From contig JBBDJG010000007.1 in NCBI GenBank assembly GCA_040880005.1, forward strand, positions 1-39,805: a DNA stretch of 39,805 nucleotides, read 5' to 3'. The position numbers were made by a program, and so were the translations under genes. The DNA is from JBBDJG01 sp040880005. GTDB lineage: Bacteria > Actinomycetota > Thermoleophilia > Solirubrobacterales > JBBDJG01. This document shows positions 24,050 through 33,971 of the stretch, piece after piece. The notes under the pieces are model-generated. The model was not told where the DNA came from, made no database searches, and saw only the letters and a program-made list of their open reading frames with translations. The stretch's first letter is position 1. Every line of letters starts with the position of its first letter.

Positions 24050-25333
24050 GTGACCACGTTCGCGGTCAAGTTCCTCGGTTGCAAGGTGTCGCAGGCCGAC
24101 GCGATGCTTGCGCGCCAGCGCCTGCTCGAATCCGGACATGAAGAGGTGTCCGAGCCCGAAGCCGAGCTTCACGTCGTCAACACATGCTGCATCACGCGCG
24201 AAGCCGAGGCGAAGTCGCGCCAGTCGGTGCGCCGCTCTCTTAGAAAAGGGTCGCAGAAAGGGTCGCAGCGACGTGTGGTCGTGTCCGGATGTGCCGCAAA
24301 CCTCGACGCGACGCAGTTTGCGGAGATCGACGAGCGCGTTACGACACTGGTCGGAACGGCGGACGATGTCGCGGTCGAGGCGGCGCAGGAAGCGGGGCCG
24401 GGCTGCGTGGACGTCGATTCCGCGGTCGGTGCAGCCGACATCTCCCGATCGCGAACCCGTGGGTTCGTGAAGGTTCAGGACGGCTGCGACTGCCACTGTT
24501 CCTACTGCATCATTCCGAGCGTTCGCGGGTCGGCTCGCTCGCGCCCGTCGAGCGCGGTGCTCAAGGAGGTGCGCCGGCGCGTCGCGCAGGGCCAGCCGGA
24601 GATGGTGATGACGGGCATATCCGTCGGCGACTATCGCGACCCGGAGCGCGGGCTCGAGCTGGGAGAGCTGATGCAGGAGGTGGCCGGGATATCCGGCGTC
24701 GAGCGTGTGCGGCTGTCCTCGGTCGAGGTGATTCACGTTCGCGACACGTTGCTCGATGCGCTGGAGCAGGACCCGCGGGTGTGCCCGCATCTGCATGTGC
24801 CGATGCAGTCGGGCGACGACGGTGTCCTGGCCGCCATGGGTCGTCACTACGACGCGACCGAGTATCTGCGTGCGGTGGAGCGATTGCGCGAGCGCGTTCC
24901 GCATGTCAACGTCACCACCGACGTGATCGTCGGCTACCCGACCGAGGACGCCGCGGCCTTCCAGCGGACGCTTGACCTGGTGCGCCGTTGCGCGATCACC
25001 AAAGTCCACACCTTCAGCTTCTCGCCACGGCCCGGGACCGGCGCCGATCGCTACGGCGATCCTGTCCCACCGGACGAGAAGAAACGGCGCAGCCGCGAGA
25101 TGCGCGGGCTCTCGGAGGTGCTTGGACGCCATCACCGCGCGGCCAAGCTCGATCAGGTCGAGCAGGTGCTGGTGGACAAGGTCGCGGAGACGCAGGTGTC
25201 GGGTTACAGCCGCGACTACACGCGCCACTACCTTCCCGCGCAGTCAGCTCGCGCGGGCGAGCTGGTCGGGGCGCACGCCACCGAGCTGTACTCGGACGGA
25301 TTGGCAGCCTTGCCGCTACCCTTGGCGCAATGA
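24050..25333 (+). CDS. mtaB: tRNA t6A37 methylthiotransferase MtaB
   Basis: This encodes a 427-residue radical-SAM enzyme that turns t6A into ms2t6A at position 37 of tRNA. The N-terminal domain binds an auxiliary Fe-S cluster through Cys11 (FLGCKVSQ), the Cys of NTCCIT and the Cys of SGCAAN. The radical-SAM motif is CDCHCSYC (Cx3Cx2C, about residues 146-153). A TIM-barrel part with VIHVRDTLLD and YPTEDAAAFQRTL follows, and a TRAM-like C-terminus. MtaB, not MiaB, is inferred from the FAVKFLGCKVSQADA start. The GTG start is supported by the -10 box. Its stop overlaps the next ATG (ATGA). Confidence 0.88.
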   Translation: MTTFAVKFLGCKVSQADAMLARQRLLESGHEEVSEPEAELHVVNTCCITREAEAKSRQSVRRSLRKGSQKGSQRRVVVSGCAANLDATQFAEIDERVTTLVGTADDVAVEAAQEAGPGCVDVDSAVGAADISRSRTRGFVKVQDGCDCHCSYCIIPSVRGSARSRPSSAVLKEVRRRVAQGQPEMVMTGISVGDYRDPERGLELGELMQEVAGISGVERVRLSSVEVIHVRDTLLDALEQDPRVCPHLHVPMQSGDDGVLAAMGRHYDATEYLRAVERLRERVPHVNVTTDVIVGYPTEDAAAFQRTLDLVRRCAITKVHTFSFSPRPGTGADRYGDPVPPDEKKRRSREMRGLSEVLGRHHRAAKLDQVEQVLVDKVAETQVSGYSRDYTRHYLPAQSARAGELVGAHATELYSDGLAALPLPLAQ

Positions 25334-25776
25334 GCCTCACCGACCAGATCCAAGCGGACGCCAACGCCGCCGCCAAGGCCCAGGACCGCGCGCGACTTGG
25401 AGCGCTGCGCATGCTGCTCGATGCGCTTGGCAAGGAGGCCAAGGAGCAGCGCGACCAGCTCGACGAACAGGCGGAGATCGCTGTGCTCAGCCGCGAGCGC
25501 AAGCGCCGCGTCGAAGCCGCGGAGGCGTTCAGCAAGGGCGGCCGTTCCGATGCAGCGGCAGCCGAGCGGGCGGAGGCCGAGATCATTGACGCCTACCTGC
25601 CCGAGCAGCTAGGCGACGAGGATCTGCGCAAGCTCGTCGAGCAGGCCCTGTCGGAAACGGGAGCTTCCTCGCCGCAGGAGATGGGCAAGGTCATGTCGGC
25701 CGTCATGCCGAAGGTCGCCGGGCGGGCGGACGGCAAACGCGTCAACGAAGTCGTGCGGGCAAAGCTAGTGGACTAG
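25330..25776 (+). CDS. yqeY: GatB/YqeY domain protein
   Basis: This encodes a 148-residue protein of the YqeY family, which resembles the tRNA-binding C-terminal part of GatB. Signatures include ADANAAAKAQDRARLGALRMLLDAL at the N-terminus, AIIDAYLPEQL-like EIIDAYLPEQLGDEDL (about residues 80-95), QEMGKVMSAVMPKVAGRADGK and VNEVVRAKL. A function in tRNA amidation is possible but unproven for stand-alone members. The ATG overlaps the mtaB stop. Confidence 0.88.
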   Translation: MSLTDQIQADANAAAKAQDRARLGALRMLLDALGKEAKEQRDQLDEQAEIAVLSRERKRRVEAAEAFSKGGRSDAAAAERAEAEIIDAYLPEQLGDEDLRKLVEQALSETGASSPQEMGKVMSAVMPKVAGRADGKRVNEVVRAKLVD

Positions 25777-25782
25777 GGCCAT

Positions 25783-26754
25783 TTGCGGCGTCAGTTGACA
25801 CTCGAGCCAGATGTCGCGACCGAGCTGGCCGGCAGCGAAGACGCGGTGTTGAAGGCGCTCGAGGGGCACCTCGGCTGCAATGTGTTCCTGCGCGGCAACG
25901 TGCTCACGCTCGACGGCGCCGATGCGGACGTCGAGGCAGGCGGGGAGGTCGTGGCCGAAATCGCGGAGTTGATTGCGCAGGGGCATCAGATCGCACCGGG
26001 AACGATCGGCGCGGTCACGGCAGCGCTCGACCGCCACGAGAGCCCCGCGACGATCCTGGGCGATGTCGTCTGGACGCATCGCAACAGACAGGTGGCGCCG
26101 AAGACGGTCAACCAGAAGCGCTACGTCGATTCGATCCGCAACAACACGATCACGTTCGGAATCGGCCCCGCTGGCACCGGCAAGACGTACCTGGCCATGG
26201 CGATGGCGACAGCGGCGCTGTCGAGCCGGCGTGTCAGCCGCATCATCCTGACGCGGCCCGCGGTCGAGGCGGGCGAACGGCTCGGATTTCTGCCGGGGAC
26301 GATGATGGAGAAGGTGGATCCGTATCTGCGGCCGTTGTTCGACGCGCTCTACGACATGCTCGAGGCCGACAAGGTCAACGCCCATCTCGAGCGCGGCGTG
26401 ATCGAGGTCGCACCGCTGGCATTCATGCGTGGAAGGAATCTGAATGACTCGTTCATCATTCTGGACGAGGCGCAGAACACGTCGCCCGAGCAGATAAAGA
26501 TGTTCCTCACGCGGCTCGGATTCAATTCGACGATGGTTGTAACCGGCGACGTTACGCAGATCGATCTGCCCGACAATCAACGCTCGGGCCTGGTCGTGAT
26601 CGGCGACATCCTGTCGAGCGTCGAGGACATCGAGTTCGTGAGGTTCGGCGGCGAGGACGTGGTGCGCCACAAGTTGGTGCAGCGGATCGTCAATGCGTAC
26701 TCCGAGCACGCGGAGCGCCGCCTGGAGAAGGTGCCGCCGGCGGCATCAGGCTAG
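25783..26754 (+). CDS. phoH: PhoH-like ATPase
   Basis: This encodes a 323-residue P-loop ATPase with an N-terminal KH-like region. Walker A is GPAGTGKT (residues 128-135) and Walker B lies in FIILDEAQNTSPEQIKMFL (about 223-241). RLGFLPGTMMEKVDPYLRP and VVTGDVTQIDLPDNQRSGL are PhoH-family motifs. The start is TTG 25783, 6 nt after yqeY. Bacterial PhoH precedes ybeY in many genomes, as here. RNA-linked roles are suspected from that context; the substrate is unknown. Confidence 0.9.
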   Translation: MRRQLTLEPDVATELAGSEDAVLKALEGHLGCNVFLRGNVLTLDGADADVEAGGEVVAEIAELIAQGHQIAPGTIGAVTAALDRHESPATILGDVVWTHRNRQVAPKTVNQKRYVDSIRNNTITFGIGPAGTGKTYLAMAMATAALSSRRVSRIILTRPAVEAGERLGFLPGTMMEKVDPYLRPLFDALYDMLEADKVNAHLERGVIEVAPLAFMRGRNLNDSFIILDEAQNTSPEQIKMFLTRLGFNSTMVVTGDVTQIDLPDNQRSGLVVIGDILSSVEDIEFVRFGGEDVVRHKLVQRIVNAYSEHAERRLEKVPPAASG

Positions 26755-26776
26755 TGGTAAAGAGCCGCCGAAACCG

Positions 26777-27148
26777 TTGAGCGTCGACATCGAGTGCCCG
26801 GATGAGTTGCGCCCGGCGGCCGAGGCCGCAGCGGCGGCCAGCGGGCTAAAGGAGGGTCACCTCTGCGTCGAACTCGTGGATACGGTGAGGATCACGGGGC
26901 TGAACCGCATCCATCGCGACAAGAACGAGCCGACCGACGTGCTGTCCTTCCCGATCGATGGCAGAGAGCGGGCGACGGGTCCGCGGGAGTTGGGCGACGT
27001 GATGATCTGCGCCGAGCGCAGCGACGATCTCGAACAGGCTGTCGTGCACGGGGTCCTTCATCTGGCCGGCTTCGACCACGAGCGCGATGACGGCGAGATG
27101 CTCGCGCTCGAGCAACGCATCCTCGCTCGATTGAGAAGCGGGGATTGA
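26777..27148 (+). CDS. ybeY: Endoribonuclease YbeY
   Basis: This encodes a 123-residue zinc metalloprotein for 16S rRNA 3'-end maturation and ribosome quality control. The motif HGVLHLAGFDH gives His91, His95 and His101, the three zinc ligands. DKNEPTDVLSFPI (about residues 48-60) is the other signature. TTG 26777 is chosen because it fits the family N-terminus (SVDIE); a longer frame would run into the phoH gene. The protein is short compared with E. coli (155 residues) but complete. It overlaps era by one to four bases. Confidence 0.88.
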   Translation: MSVDIECPDELRPAAEAAAAASGLKEGHLCVELVDTVRITGLNRIHRDKNEPTDVLSFPIDGRERATGPRELGDVMICAERSDDLEQAVVHGVLHLAGFDHERDDGEMLALEQRILARLRSGD

Positions 27149-28053
27149 TGTCACGCGCAGGCTTCATCGCAGTGGCCGGCCGACCCAACGTCGGCAAGTC
27201 GACGCTCGTCAACCAGCTCGTCGGCAGCAAGGTGGCTGTCGCGTCCGACAAGCCCCAGACGACACGCCGCGCTATCAGAGGCATCGTCAACGGCGAGAGC
27301 GAGGGGGAGCGCTACCAGCTCGTGCTGGTGGACCTGCCCGGCGTCCAGCGCCCGCGCGACACGCTCACGCGGCGCATGCAGCACCGTGTCGATCGCGAGC
27401 TGACCGACTGCGATGCCGCCCTGCTTGTGCTCAACGCGGCGGAGCAACTCGGCCCGGGAGACAGGTTCATAGCACGGGCCCTGATCGCGGCCAAGGCGCC
27501 GACTCTGATCGCGGTCAACAAGACGGACGTTGTTGGCCAGAGCGACACGGCGGAGACGCTCTTCGGTGCGGCGCGACTCGAGGACGCCGGCTTGAACCTC
27601 CACGCGGTCTTTCCCGTCTCGGCGTTGACCGGGGATGGCGTCGAAGCGCTACGCGACGGGCTGGTGTCGCTTGCGCCCGAGGGCCCGCTTCCGTATCCGG
27701 TCGAGGAGGTGACCGACCAGCCGCAGCAGCAGCTGCTGGCCGAGTTGATCCGCGAGCAGGCGCTGCGTCGCGTGCGTGAAGAGATACCGCACGCCGTCGA
27801 GGTGGAGGTCAGCGAAATCGAAAGGAGGGACGACCTGACCGCGGTGCGGGCGTTGCTGCTGGTCGAGACGGAGTCGCAGAAGAAGATCCTGGTCGGGCGC
27901 AACGGCAGCATGGTCAAGGCGATCGGCACGGCAGCGCGGCTCGAGCTCCAGCGGTCGCTCGGCAACAAGGTTCATCTCGATCTGACCGTCAAGGTGCGTC
28001 GGGCCTGGCGCAGCGACGAAGCGCTGCTCGACCGGCTGGGGATCGAGGGGTAG
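27148..28053 (+). CDS. era: GTPase Era
   Basis: This encodes a 301-residue ribosome-assembly GTPase that binds the 3' end of 16S rRNA. G1 is GRPNVGKS (residues 11-18), G2 falls in the KPQTTRRAIRGIV segment, and G4 is NKTD. G3 is DLPG, where most Era proteins have DTPG. The C-terminal KH domain is seen in VRALLLVETESQKKILVGRN followed by GSMVKAIG. The start is ATG 27148, which forms TGATG with the ybeY stop; a TTG lies three bases earlier. Confidence 0.93.
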   Translation: MSRAGFIAVAGRPNVGKSTLVNQLVGSKVAVASDKPQTTRRAIRGIVNGESEGERYQLVLVDLPGVQRPRDTLTRRMQHRVDRELTDCDAALLVLNAAEQLGPGDRFIARALIAAKAPTLIAVNKTDVVGQSDTAETLFGAARLEDAGLNLHAVFPVSALTGDGVEALRDGLVSLAPEGPLPYPVEEVTDQPQQQLLAELIREQALRRVREEIPHAVEVEVSEIERRDDLTAVRALLLVETESQKKILVGRNGSMVKAIGTAARLELQRSLGNKVHLDLTVKVRRAWRSDEALLDRLGIEG

Positions 28054-28064
28054 CAGAGCCCCCG

Positions 28065-28070
28065 TAGAAT
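28065..28070 (+). promoter_or_regulatory. -10 box of the hisIE-trp operon
   Basis: TAGAAT lies 8 nt before the ATG at 28079. The transcript would have no room for an attenuator leader, so control by a leader peptide before hisIE is unlikely. Confidence 0.45.
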
Positions 28071-28078
28071 CTGGTTCC

Positions 28079-28714
28079 ATGACGCAAGCAACAGAGCGGA
28101 TCGAGTTCGGCGACGACGGCCTCATCCCCTGTGTGACCCAGGATTGGCGCACCGGAGAGGTGCTGACGCTCGCCTACATGAATCGCGAGGCGCTGGAGCG
28201 CACGATTGCCTCTGGGGAGGTTCACTTCTGGAGCCGCTCTCGCGGCGAGCTGTGGCGCAAGGGCGAGACTTCGGGCAACGTCCAAAGCGTGCGCTCGCTG
28301 CGCTACGACTGCGATGCCGATGCCGTACTGGCGCTGGTCGAGCCGGCCGGCCCGGCCTGCCACACCGGCGAGCGAACATGTTTTCATCGCGCGATCGCGG
28401 AGCTCCTGGTCGCCCCCCACGAGGCGCTGCCAGAGCTGGCGCGCACGCTCGTGCAGCGCCAGCGCGAAATGCCGGCCGGCAGCTACACGGCCGATCTGCT
28501 CTCCAAGGGCGCCGGCGCGATCGGCGCGAAGGTGACCGAAGAGGCCGAGGAGGTGGTGGCTGCGGCGACCGCGGAGTCCGACCAGCGGTTGCGCGAGGAG
28601 TCCGCCGATCTGCTCTATCACCTCGGCGTGCTGCTCCAGAGTCGCGGAATGGGCTTCGCCGACGCCCTCGATGAGCTGACGGCGCGCATGGACCGGACAC
28701 CGGAGACCCCGTGA
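28079..28714 (+). CDS. hisIE: Histidine biosynthesis bifunctional protein HisIE
   Basis: This encodes a 211-residue fusion. The N-terminal half is phosphoribosyl-AMP cyclohydrolase (HisI), with AYMNREAL, FWSRSRGELWRKGETSGN, the DCDADAV metal site and GPACHTGERTCF. The C-terminal half is the MazG-like phosphoribosyl-ATP pyrophosphatase (HisE), with SKGAGAIGAKVTEEAEEVV and ESADLLYHLGVLL. It catalyses steps two and three of histidine synthesis. It leads the trp genes, overlapping trpE by four bases (GTGA), so histidine and tryptophan synthesis are transcriptionally linked. Confidence 0.93.
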   Translation: MTQATERIEFGDDGLIPCVTQDWRTGEVLTLAYMNREALERTIASGEVHFWSRSRGELWRKGETSGNVQSVRSLRYDCDADAVLALVEPAGPACHTGERTCFHRAIAELLVAPHEALPELARTLVQRQREMPAGSYTADLLSKGAGAIGAKVTEEAEEVVAAATAESDQRLREESADLLYHLGVLLQSRGMGFADALDELTARMDRTPETP

Positions 28715-30228
28715 GCGTCGTGGGGGCGACCACCTCGAGCCTGCCGCTGACGCCGACGCTGGACGAGGCGCGCGAGCTGGCTCGCGAGTTCAATGTGATT
28801 CCGGTGCGGCACAGCTTCGTTGACGATTGCGAGACGCCTGTGTCTGCGTTCCTGAAGCTGCGCGGGCGCGGCCCCGCGTTCCTGCTCGAGTCGGCCGAGC
28901 AGGGCCAAGTTGGCCGCTACTCGTTTCTGGGTTTCAGGCCGCGTGCGCTGCTGCGTTTCGCGGACGGACGGCTCGACGTCAGCGAAGCTGGTGACGAACG
29001 CAGCGTGCCCTGCGAGGATCCGTTCGCAGCGGTGACGGACTTGTTGTCCGGCTATCGCGTGGCACCGCTCGACGGCTTGCCACCGTTCGCAGGGGGCGCC
29101 GTGGGAATGTTCGGATACGACCTCGTGCGGACCGTCGAGTGTCTCCCCGAGCCGAACCCGGACGACATCGGTACGCCCGACATGGCGCTGATGGTGTCGG
29201 ATGCACTGGTCGTGTTCGACCACGTGGGCCACGAGGTAACGATCCTCGTGAACGCCTTCGTGAACAGCGAGTCCGACGTGGACGAGGCGTATGCGCGCGC
29301 GGTCGAGTTGATCGAACGCGCCCGCGGGCTGCTCGGCGAGCCGGTGCCACGTGCCGAGGCTACCGCGCGCCCGCACGACCCGGCCTCCGCGTTCGAGCCG
29401 AACATGACGCAGCAGCAGTTCGAGGCGGTGGTGTCGCGTGCGGTCGAGTACATCCACGCCGGTGACGCGTTCCAGATCGTTCCCTCGCAGCGCTGGTCGG
29501 GTCACTGTCCGGTCGAGCCGTTCTCGGTCTACCGCGGGCTGAGAGTGGTGAATCCGTCTCCCTACATGTACTTCCTCGAGTTCGACGACTTCTCGATCGT
29601 CGGCGCGTCGCCGGAGCCGTTGCTGAAGGTCGAAGGACGCAGGGCCGAAATATGGCCGATCGCGGGCACCCGGCCACGCGGTGCCACCACCGAAGAGGAC
29701 CTGCGCGTCGCAAACGAGCTGCTGAGCGACCCCAAGGAGCGTGCCGAGCATGTGATGCTCGTCGATCTTGCGCGCAACGACCTCGGCCGCGTGTGCGAGT
29801 ACGGAAGCGTCGAGGTCGATGACCTGATGCGAGTCGAGACCTACTCGCATGTGCTGCACATCGTGTCGCAGGTATCCGGGACGTTGACACCGGAGTACGC
29901 GGCTCTTGATGCATTGCGCGCCTGCCTGCCGGCGGGGACTCTGTCGGGCGCTCCAAAGATCCGAGCGATGGAGATCATCGACGAGCTGGAGCCGGCCAAG
30001 CGCGGCTTCTACGGCGGCGCGATCGGATACCTGAGCTACTCGGGCGACCTCGACACCTGCATCCACATCCGCACGCTGGTGGCCAAGGACGGACGCGCAC
30101 ACGTGCAGGCGGGAGCCGGCGTGGTAGCGGACTCCGATCCCGGATACGAATACCGCGAAACGCTCGCAAAAGCCCGGGCCGTGTTCGCGGCGATCGAGCT
30201 GGCCTGCGACCAAGCCGAGTGGGAGTGA
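28711..30228 (+). CDS. trpE: Anthranilate synthase component I
   Basis: This encodes a 505-residue enzyme that makes anthranilate from chorismate with ammonia supplied by TrpG. The regulatory tryptophan-binding site LLES lies at about residues 55-58 (FLLESAEQGQVGRYSF). Catalytic segments include FQIVPSQRW, NPSPYMYFLEFDDF, SPEPLLKVEGR, IAGTRPRG, HVMLVDLARNDLGRV and SGAPKIRAMEIIDELEP. Length and motifs are standard. The start is GTG 28711, overlapping the hisIE stop. Feedback inhibition by tryptophan is likely. Confidence 0.95.
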   Translation: MSVVGATTSSLPLTPTLDEARELAREFNVIPVRHSFVDDCETPVSAFLKLRGRGPAFLLESAEQGQVGRYSFLGFRPRALLRFADGRLDVSEAGDERSVPCEDPFAAVTDLLSGYRVAPLDGLPPFAGGAVGMFGYDLVRTVECLPEPNPDDIGTPDMALMVSDALVVFDHVGHEVTILVNAFVNSESDVDEAYARAVELIERARGLLGEPVPRAEATARPHDPASAFEPNMTQQQFEAVVSRAVEYIHAGDAFQIVPSQRWSGHCPVEPFSVYRGLRVVNPSPYMYFLEFDDFSIVGASPEPLLKVEGRRAEIWPIAGTRPRGATTEEDLRVANELLSDPKERAEHVMLVDLARNDLGRVCEYGSVEVDDLMRVETYSHVLHIVSQVSGTLTPEYAALDALRACLPAGTLSGAPKIRAMEIIDELEPAKRGFYGGAIGYLSYSGDLDTCIHIRTLVAKDGRAHVQAGAGVVADSDPGYEYRETLAKARAVFAAIELACDQAEWE

Positions 30229-30238
30229 GGAGCCTGCG

Positions 30239-30799
30239 GTGAGAGTTCTCGTTATCGACAACTACGACAGCTTCACGTACAACCTCGTGCAGTACCTTGG
30301 CGAGTTCGGTGCCGAACTCGACGTCGTGCGAAATGACGCCGCGTCGGTTGACGAGCTGCTGACGGTTGCGCCGGATCGTGTCGTGATCTCGCCCGGCCCG
30401 TGTCGGCCCGTCGATGCCGGCATCTCGATCGAAGTGGCGCGCCGCTTCCCCGAAGAGGGTGTGCCGACGCTCGGTGTGTGCCTTGGTCACCAGGCGATGG
30501 CCGAGGCCTTCGGGGGCAAGGTCGTGGTGGGCGAGCCCGTCCACGGCAAGACCGCGGAGGTGCGCCACGACGGCAAGTCGATCTTCCACAGCATCGAGAA
30601 CCCGCTCGTCGCGGGTCGCTATCACTCGCTGGTCGTGGACCCGGATCTTCCGGACGGATTCGACCTGTCGGCCGAGTCATCGGGAACGGTCATGGGGATA
30701 CGCCATCGCGAGCTGCCGGCAGAGGGCGTTCAGTTCCATCCCGAATCGGTGCTGACCGAGAGCGGCAAGCGCATGCTGGCTAATTTTTTGGGCGATTGA
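30239..30799 (+). CDS. trpG: Anthranilate synthase component II (glutamine amidotransferase)
   Basis: This encodes a 186-residue class I amidotransferase that releases ammonia from glutamine for TrpE. The catalytic triad is Cys81 (GVCLGHQ), His167 and Glu169 (FHPES). SPGPCRP (residues 51-57) is the oxyanion-side motif. The start is GTG 30239, 10 nt after trpE with GGAG upstream. It may also serve 4-amino-4-deoxychorismate synthase, because TrpG and PabA are nearly indistinguishable by sequence; operon context favours TrpG. Confidence 0.93.
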   Translation: MRVLVIDNYDSFTYNLVQYLGEFGAELDVVRNDAASVDELLTVAPDRVVISPGPCRPVDAGISIEVARRFPEEGVPTLGVCLGHQAMAEAFGGKVVVGEPVHGKTAEVRHDGKSIFHSIENPLVAGRYHSLVVDPDLPDGFDLSAESSGTVMGIRHRELPAEGVQFHPESVLTESGKRMLANFLGD

Positions 30800-30803
30800 G
30801 TAG

Positions 30804-31846
30804 ATGCCGAACGAAATAGTCACCGCGGCGATCGACCAAGTCGCGTCGGGACGGGACCTCAGCGTTGATCAGGCGCGCGACGTGCTGCGCGAGATCATGG
30901 AGGGCTCCGTCGCCGAAACGCAGACGGCGGCCTTTCTGATCGCCCTTCGCACCAAGGGCGAAACGGTTGACGAGCTGGCCGGGCTCGCCCGAACGATGCG
31001 CGATTTGGCGGTGCCGGTGAGAGCGTCGAGCGAGGACCTGCTCGACACCGCCGGAACCGGAGGGGGCGCGCCGACCTTTAACGTCTCGACCACCGCCGCG
31101 CTGATCGCAACCGCAGCCGGAGCACGTGTGGCGAAGCATGGGAACCGCTCCGCGACCAGTCAGTCCGGCTCAGCCGATCTGCTCGAGGCGCTGGGAGCGC
31201 GTATCGACCTTTCGCCCGAAGCTGTGGCCCGCTGCATCGACGAGGTCGGGTTCGGCTTCATGTTCGCTCCCGCACATCATCAGGCGACCAGGTACGTGGT
31301 GCCGGTGCGCAAAGCGCTCGGTGTGCGTACGGTCTTCAACCTGCTCGGGCCGTTGACGAATCCGGCCGGCGCGACGCGCCAGCTGATCGGCGTGTCCGAC
31401 CCCGGCTACCTGGAGTTGATGGCGGGCGCGCTGCGCAAGCTGGGAACGACGCGCGCCGTGGTCGTGTCCAGCGAGGATGGGCTCGACGAGGTAAGCATCT
31501 CGGGCGAGACGATGCTGGTGGAAGTGACGCCGGAGGGGATCGCCCACCACGCGATCAGCCCCGAGCGCGTCGGGCTCGAGCGTGCCACCCTGGGGGAGGT
31601 GCGCGGCGGCCCACCGCAACGCAACGCCGAGATCACGCGCTCGATCTTTTCCGGCGCCGAGCAGGGGCCGATGCGCTCGCTGGCGGCCATCAACGCCGGC
31701 GCCGCGCTGCTGGTCGCGGGCCGAGCGGACAGCTTCGAAGAGGGCGTGCGGCAGGCAGGCGAGGCGATCGACTCTGGCGCTGCGCAGGCCACGCTCGATG
31801 AGTTCGTGACACGCAGCAACGAGCTGGCGCCTCAGGAGGCGACGCG

Positions 31847-31850
<4 letters not shown>
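30804..31850 (+). CDS. trpD: Anthranilate phosphoribosyltransferase
   Basis: This encodes a 348-residue enzyme that joins anthranilate to PRPP. The PRPP-binding motif is DTAGTGGGAPTFNVST (about residues 81-96). KHGNRSATSQSGSADLLEALG (about 112-132) and FMFAPAHHQATRYVVPVRK follow, then GLDEVSISG for the Asp/Glu metal site. It starts 4 nt after trpG and overlaps trpC by four bases (ATGA). Confidence 0.95.
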
Positions 31851-32644
<794 letters not shown>

Positions 32645-32743
32645 CGGGACTCTTAGGAAGTTCTCACCGAGTTTTCAAGCTCGCTTAACAACCAACCGAT
32701 AACTTGGCATTCGAGGTCGCGGACTGAATCGACCAGTTGGGGG

Positions 32744-32749
32744 CAGAAT
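32744..32749 (+). promoter_or_regulatory. -10-like box of the HtrA gene
   Basis: CAGAAT lies 7 nt before the ATG at 32757. If it is a -10 box the start is 32757 and not 32748, and the mRNA is leaderless. A GGGGG just before 32748 could instead serve as a Shine-Dalgarno for that ATG. Confidence 0.25.
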
Positions 32750-32756
32750 GGTAGGC

Positions 32757-33971
32757 ATGGCGCGGAACCCGTTTGTCGCAGGAGTGTTAGGCGGACTCGT
32801 CGTGCTCGTGGTCGGGGCTCTCGGCGTCGCGGCGGGATGGATCGGCGGCAAGAAGGAAACGGTCGTCGAGCAGAGCCCGATCGCCGCGCCCGCCGAGCAG
32901 GGCGGCAAGGGCCTCACGGTCCACGACATCTACAAGAAGGACGCGCCCGGAGTCGTGTTCATCAAGGCCAACGTAACGCGGAGGACTCAGTCTCCGTTCG
33001 GCTTTCCTTCGGAGCAGCAGGGCACCGCCACCGGATCCGGGTTCGTGGTCGACGACGACGGTTACGTCCTCACCAACGCTCACGTCGTTGACGGCGCGGA
33101 CAAGATCGAGGTGGACTTCGAAAACGATGAGACCGCCGATGCCAAGCTGGTCGGCAAGGACGTCAGCTCGGACGTGGCGTTGCTGAAGGTCGATGCCGAC
33201 AAGAAGCAGCTTCACCCGCTCAAGCTCGGCGATTCGAGCGACGTTCAGGTGGGTGACCCAGTCGTTGCGATCGGCAACCCGTTCGGGCTCGACCGAACCG
33301 TGACGGACGGCATCGTCAGCGCGCTGCAGCGCCAGATCAAGGCACCCGACAACTTCACGATCAGCAACGTCATTCAGACCGACGCGGCGATAAACCCCGG
33401 CAACTCGGGCGGCCCGCTGCTGAACGCTCAGGGCGAGGTGATCGGGATCAACTCCCAGATCGCCACCGCCGGCGCCGGCGGTGGCAGCATCGGCATCGGT
33501 TTCGCGATCCCGGTCAACAAGGCGAAGAAGATTTCCGACCAGCTGAGAGACGATGGCAAGGTCGAGCACGCGTTCCTCGGTATCACCGGCGCGCCGATCG
33601 ACTCGACGATCGCCAAGACCGTGAACCTGCCGGTCGAGAAGGGCGTCCTGATCCAGCAATCGACCGGCCCGGCCAAGAAGGCCGGTTTGAAGGGCGGCGA
33701 CACGCAGGCGACGCTCTCGGGCCAGGATCTGGCCCTCGGCGGCGACGTGATCACGAAGATCGACGGCAAGTCGGTCTCGTCGATGGACGACGTGATCGAG
33801 GTCGTGGACTCGAAGAAGCCCGGTGACACGGTGACCCTCACGGTTCTGAGGTCGGGTAAGGAAAAGCAGGTCGAGGTCAAGCTTTCGGACCGCCCCACCA
33901 GCACGGGCGACGTAGTCCAATCGCCGGATAGCGGTGGCCAGAACGGTCCACAGATTCCAGGCCTTCCTTGA
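32757..33971 (+). CDS. HtrA/DegP-type serine protease with PDZ domain
   Basis: This encodes a 404-residue protein with a short cytoplasmic start and one TM helix at about residues 7-28. A linker follows, then a trypsin-like protease domain with His109 (TNAHVV), Asp139 (SSDVALLKV) and Ser217 (NPGNSGGPL). A PDZ domain follows at about residues 275-385 and a Pro/Gln-rich tail. All catalytic residues are present, so it is probably an active membrane-anchored quality-control protease facing the outside. It interrupts the trp genes. The stop codon at 33969-33971 coincides with the first base of the hairpin element that follows. Confidence 0.92.
   Translation: MARNPFVAGVLGGLVVLVVGALGVAAGWIGGKKETVVEQSPIAAPAEQGGKGLTVHDIYKKDAPGVVFIKANVTRRTQSPFGFPSEQQGTATGSGFVVDDDGYVLTNAHVVDGADKIEVDFENDETADAKLVGKDVSSDVALLKVDADKKQLHPLKLGDSSDVQVGDPVVAIGNPFGLDRTVTDGIVSALQRQIKAPDNFTISNVIQTDAAINPGNSGGPLLNAQGEVIGINSQIATAGAGGGSIGIGFAIPVNKAKKISDQLRDDGKVEHAFLGITGAPIDSTIAKTVNLPVEKGVLIQQSTGPAKKAGLKGGDTQATLSGQDLALGGDVITKIDGKSVSSMDDVIEVVDSKKPGDTVTLTVLRSGKEKQVEVKLSDRPTSTGDVVQSPDSGGQNGPQIPGLP

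Noticed and set aside
28618..30261. 547-codon frame on the minus strand
   Set aside because: It mirrors trpE, whose motifs are complete; the frame is a GC-bias shadow.
30052..30803. Unusual Cys in the SPGPC motif of TrpG
   Set aside because: SPGPC followed by T/R-P is normal in TrpG/PabA-type amidotransferases.
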